Shown: piece by piece, positions 61,768 through 64,000 of the stretch
How positions within the stretch are numbered: position 1 is the stretch's first letter
How the letters are laid out: each line of letters opens with the position of its first letter
Notes under the pieces: generated by a model
Told to the model about the DNA's origin: nothing
What the model saw: only the letters and a program-made list of their open reading frames with translations
Databases searched by the model: none
Made by a program: the position numbers and the translations under genes
NCBI RefSeq assembly: GCF_019711515.1
Contig: NZ_JAIGNO010000001.1
Span: 186,001-250,000, forward strand
Reading direction: 5' to 3'
Source: Qipengyuania qiaonensis
GTDB taxonomy: Bacteria > Pseudomonadota > Alphaproteobacteria > Sphingomonadales > Sphingomonadaceae
Length of the DNA: 64,000 bases

Positions 61768-63414
61768 ATGAGCGAACGCGAATCCATGCCCTGCGATGTC
61801 GTCATTATCGGCGGCGGTCCCGCGGGCCTCGCCGCGGCGATCCGATTGAAGCAGGTGAACGCGGAACTCGAGGTCGTGGTGCTCGAAAAGGGCAGCGAAA
61901 TCGGCGCGCATATCCTGTCGGGCGCGGTGGTCGATCCGCGGGCGCTGAACGAGCTGCTGCCCGAATGGCGCGATCAGGGCTGCCCGATGGCGGAGGTGCC
62001 CGTCACCGAGAACCATCACTGGGTGCTGTCGGCCAGCGGTAAGTCCGACCTGCCCGAATTCCTCCTGCCGCCCTTCATGAGCAATGAGGGCAATTATACC
62101 GGCTCGCTCGGCAATATGTGCCGCTGGCTGGCCGAACAGGCCGAGGCGTTGGGCGTGATGGTGTTCCCCGGCTTCCCCGCCGCCGAAGTTCTGCTTGACG
62201 ACAAGGGCGCCGTCGCGGGTGTCGTCACGCAGGACATGGGCGTGGCCGAGGATGGCAGCCACAAGGCGGATTACCAGCCGGGCATGGAAATCCACGCAAA
62301 GTACACGCTCTTCGCCGAAGGTGCGCGCGGCAATCTGACCAAGCAGATGAAGGCCAAGTTCGACCTCGAGGCCGATTGCCAGCCGCAGGTCTATGGCCTC
62401 GGCGTCAAGGAATTGTGGGATATCGACCCCGCCAAGCATGAGCCGGGCCGCGTCATCCACACCCAAGGCTGGCCGCTAAGCGAAACCGGCACCTGGGGCG
62501 GGGGCTTCCTTTATCATCAGGCGAACGGCCAGATCGCGCTCGGCTTCGTGACCGCGCTCGATTACGCCAACCCTTATGTCTCGCCCTATCAGGAATTCCA
62601 GCGCTGGAAGCATCACCCTGAAATCGCCGCGATCCTCGAAGGCGGCAAGCGCGTGTCCTATGGCGGGCGCGTCATCAATGAAGGCGGCTGGCAGTCGGTG
62701 CCCAAGCTCGCCTTCCCGGGCGGCGCGCTGATCGGCTGTTCGGCCGGCTTCGTGAACGTGCCGCGCATCAAGGGCAGCCACACCGCGATGAAGAGCGGGA
62801 TGCTGGCCGCCGAAAGCATCGCCGCTGCGATTGCCGCGGGCAACGAGCATACCGAGCTGATGGACTACAATGCCGCGGTACGCGCGAGCTGGATCGCGGA
62901 CGAGCTGCAGAAGGTGAAGAACGCGCAACCCGCCGTCGCCAAATGGGGCGAGGATATCGGCACGGTACTTGCCGGGATCGATATGTGGATGCGCACGCTC
63001 AAGATCGGGCTGCCGATCACGATGAAGCATCACCGCGACCACGAAATGCTCGAGCGGGCGGATATCTTCCAGCCGGTCGCCTATCCCAAGCCCGACGGCG
63101 TGTTGAGCTTCGATCGCCTGACCAATGTCAGCTTCAGCTATACCAATCACGCCGAAGACCAGCCATGTCACTTGAAAGTCAAGGATTTGGAGCTGCAACG
63201 TGAGAGCGAGCTGGAAGTCTTCGCCGGCCCTTCGGCCCGCTATTGCCCGGCAGGCGTCTACGAATGGATTTTGGAAGACGGTGCGGAGCCCAAGTTCCAG
63301 ATTAATTCGCAGAACTGCATTCACTGCAAGACCTGCGATATCAAGGACCCGAACCAGAACATCACCTGGGTTACGCCCGAAGGCGGCGGCGGCCCGAATT
63401 ATCCGAATATGTGA
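61768..63414 (+). CDS. Electron transfer flavoprotein-ubiquinone oxidoreductase
   Basis: The protein is 548 residues. FAD binding is VVIIGGGPAGLAAAIRL (about 11-27). GFVTALDYANPYVSPYQEFQ and a C-terminal 4Fe-4S site (YCPAGVYEW, then NCIHCKTCDIKDPNQN) identify ETF-QO. It passes electrons from ETF, reduced by acyl-CoA dehydrogenases, to ubiquinone. It is divergent from the UDG-like gene and starts after AAGAGAGAG. Confidence 0.95.
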   Translation: MSERESMPCDVVIIGGGPAGLAAAIRLKQVNAELEVVVLEKGSEIGAHILSGAVVDPRALNELLPEWRDQGCPMAEVPVTENHHWVLSASGKSDLPEFLLPPFMSNEGNYTGSLGNMCRWLAEQAEALGVMVFPGFPAAEVLLDDKGAVAGVVTQDMGVAEDGSHKADYQPGMEIHAKYTLFAEGARGNLTKQMKAKFDLEADCQPQVYGLGVKELWDIDPAKHEPGRVIHTQGWPLSETGTWGGGFLYHQANGQIALGFVTALDYANPYVSPYQEFQRWKHHPEIAAILEGGKRVSYGGRVINEGGWQSVPKLAFPGGALIGCSAGFVNVPRIKGSHTAMKSGMLAAESIAAAIAAGNEHTELMDYNAAVRASWIADELQKVKNAQPAVAKWGEDIGTVLAGIDMWMRTLKIGLPITMKHHRDHEMLERADIFQPVAYPKPDGVLSFDRLTNVSFSYTNHAEDQPCHLKVKDLELQRESELEVFAGPSARYCPAGVYEWILEDGAEPKFQINSQNCIHCKTCDIKDPNQNITWVTPEGGGGPNYPNM

Positions 63415-63544
63415 GGATTGCTCTCTTATGGGCCGGTCTTCGGTTGCGGAAGCCGGGATATCCCGCAGTCTCGCGATATTGGCCCCCCATGACTCGCGAA
63501 ACCGCTTACATCGGTGTCGATTTCGGGTTACGCGCCGGACCGAT

Positions 63545-64000
63545 ATGTCACTGATTCCTACGAAACTCGCCGCCGGTGCCCTGGCGCTGCCGCTAGCCGC
63601 CGGGGTGGCGGTCTATTTCGCCTTTCCCGGCCTGCTGGTCAAAGGCACGCAGTGGTTGGCGGCGCGCAAGGCCGGGCTTACCCGCAAGGTCTTGGGCGAA
63701 GGCGACGATGCTGTGCATTACTACGAAGGCGGATCGGGGCCGGTGTTAATGCTGCTGCACGGCATGGCGGACGAGAAGAACAGCTTTGCGCAGGCCGCGG
63801 CCGAGTTGACCGGCCGGTTCCGCGTGATCCTGCCCGATCTGAAGGGCCATGGCGAGAATGCGCGCGTGGCGGGCGCGGGCCATACGATCCGCGATCAGGT
63901 GGCGTTCCTCGCCCGTTTCGTCGACGGGCTCGCACTGGATCGCTTCACGCTCGGCGGCAATTCGATGGGCGGGCACACCGCCGCGGCGTACACGCTGGCG
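63545..64000 (+). CDS. Alpha/beta hydrolase, N-terminal part
   Basis: The gene is cut by the right edge, with 152 residues visible. An N-terminal hydrophobic segment (about 8-30) is a possible membrane anchor. MLLHGMADEKNSF, then ILPDLKGHGEN, and a nucleophile elbow GGNSMGGH (Ser in GNSMGG) define a Ser-hydrolase of the alpha/beta fold. The remaining catalytic residues are outside the window. Confidence 0.85.
   Translation, partial: MSLIPTKLAAGALALPLAAGVAVYFAFPGLLVKGTQWLAARKAGLTRKVLGEGDDAVHYYEGGSGPVLMLLHGMADEKNSFAQAAAELTGRFRVILPDLKGHGENARVAGAGHTIRDQVAFLARFVDGLALDRFTLGGNSMGGHTAAAYTLA

Noticed and set aside
63489..63554. A 21-residue open frame overlapping the start of the alpha/beta hydrolase
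   Set aside because: It has an ATG and overlaps the next start, so it could be a leader peptide. There is no good ribosome site or recognisable sequence, and frames of this length occur by chance.

Overview
The window is a GC-rich (roughly 62-63%) chromosomal segment of an alphaproteobacterium. Gene content and protein style point to the order Sphingomonadales, most likely family Erythrobacteraceae (Erythrobacter, Qipengyuania, Altererythrobacter group). Supporting signs are the KorA/KorB 2-oxoacid oxidoreductase pair, a PA0069-type radical SAM protein, a B3 metallo-beta-lactamase of the kind native to Erythrobacter, and densely packed genes with many ATGA overlaps. Genus is inference. I found no rRNA, tRNA, CRISPR array, prophage or transposase.

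Layout. 0-1.7 kb: the end of a minus-strand cluster with a nucleotidyltransferase-like fragment, a PqqD/HPr-kinase-like protein and a Tat-signal Gly/Asp/Lys-repeat peptide, resembling parts of RiPP (lasso peptide) loci. 2.0-5.7 kb: a Tad/Flp pilus accessory operon. 5.7-9.2 kb: proline biosynthesis proC-proA divergent from proB across an AT-rich operator-like region. 9.3-18.2 kb: bamD, a diguanylate cyclase, recN, a DUF559 nuclease cassette in inverted repeats, ligA, a low-GC orphan gene, a CinA-like protein and a flavin oxidoreductase. 18.3-21.4 kb: an overlapping minus-strand operon SDR, B3 metallo-beta-lactamase, prmA, DUF2459. 21.7-26.7 kb: sdhCDA without an adjacent sdhB, then a secreted amidohydrolase, an HExxH lipoprotein and a convergent cyclophilin. 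26.7-29.9 kb: a BlaI/M56 signalling pair with visible operators and a YpfJ-type protease.

29.9-49.9 kb is mostly housekeeping: bdhA, guaB, an RsmB-like methyltransferase, a TPR protein, rppH, an HSL-type hydrolase, korAB, a YdjM-like membrane protein, photolyase, a cyclopropane fatty acid synthase-like enzyme, a serine hydrolase lipoprotein, a PilZ protein, an SDR, purF, lolC-lolD, a DUF1579-like protein and glutathione peroxidase. 49.9-64 kb holds dnaE, an acyl-CoA ligase, DUF1330, a second DUF559 cassette, a radical SAM protein, an HTH-like acidic protein, moaB, a lytic transglycosylase, a UDG-like protein, ETF-ubiquinone oxidoreductase and a truncated alpha/beta hydrolase.

The most unusual structure is the pair of DUF559 (Vsr-like) nuclease genes at 13.0 and 55.6 kb. 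Each sits tightly between host genes inside long, nearly perfect inverted repeats. The repeats differ in sequence between the cassettes but share a C-rich, hairpin-forming design, and each nuclease reading frame runs into its own repeat. The 55.1-58.6 kb stretch also carries three other inverted-repeat families. A second focus is the kinase/repeat-peptide locus at the left edge, whose remaining genes lie outside the window.
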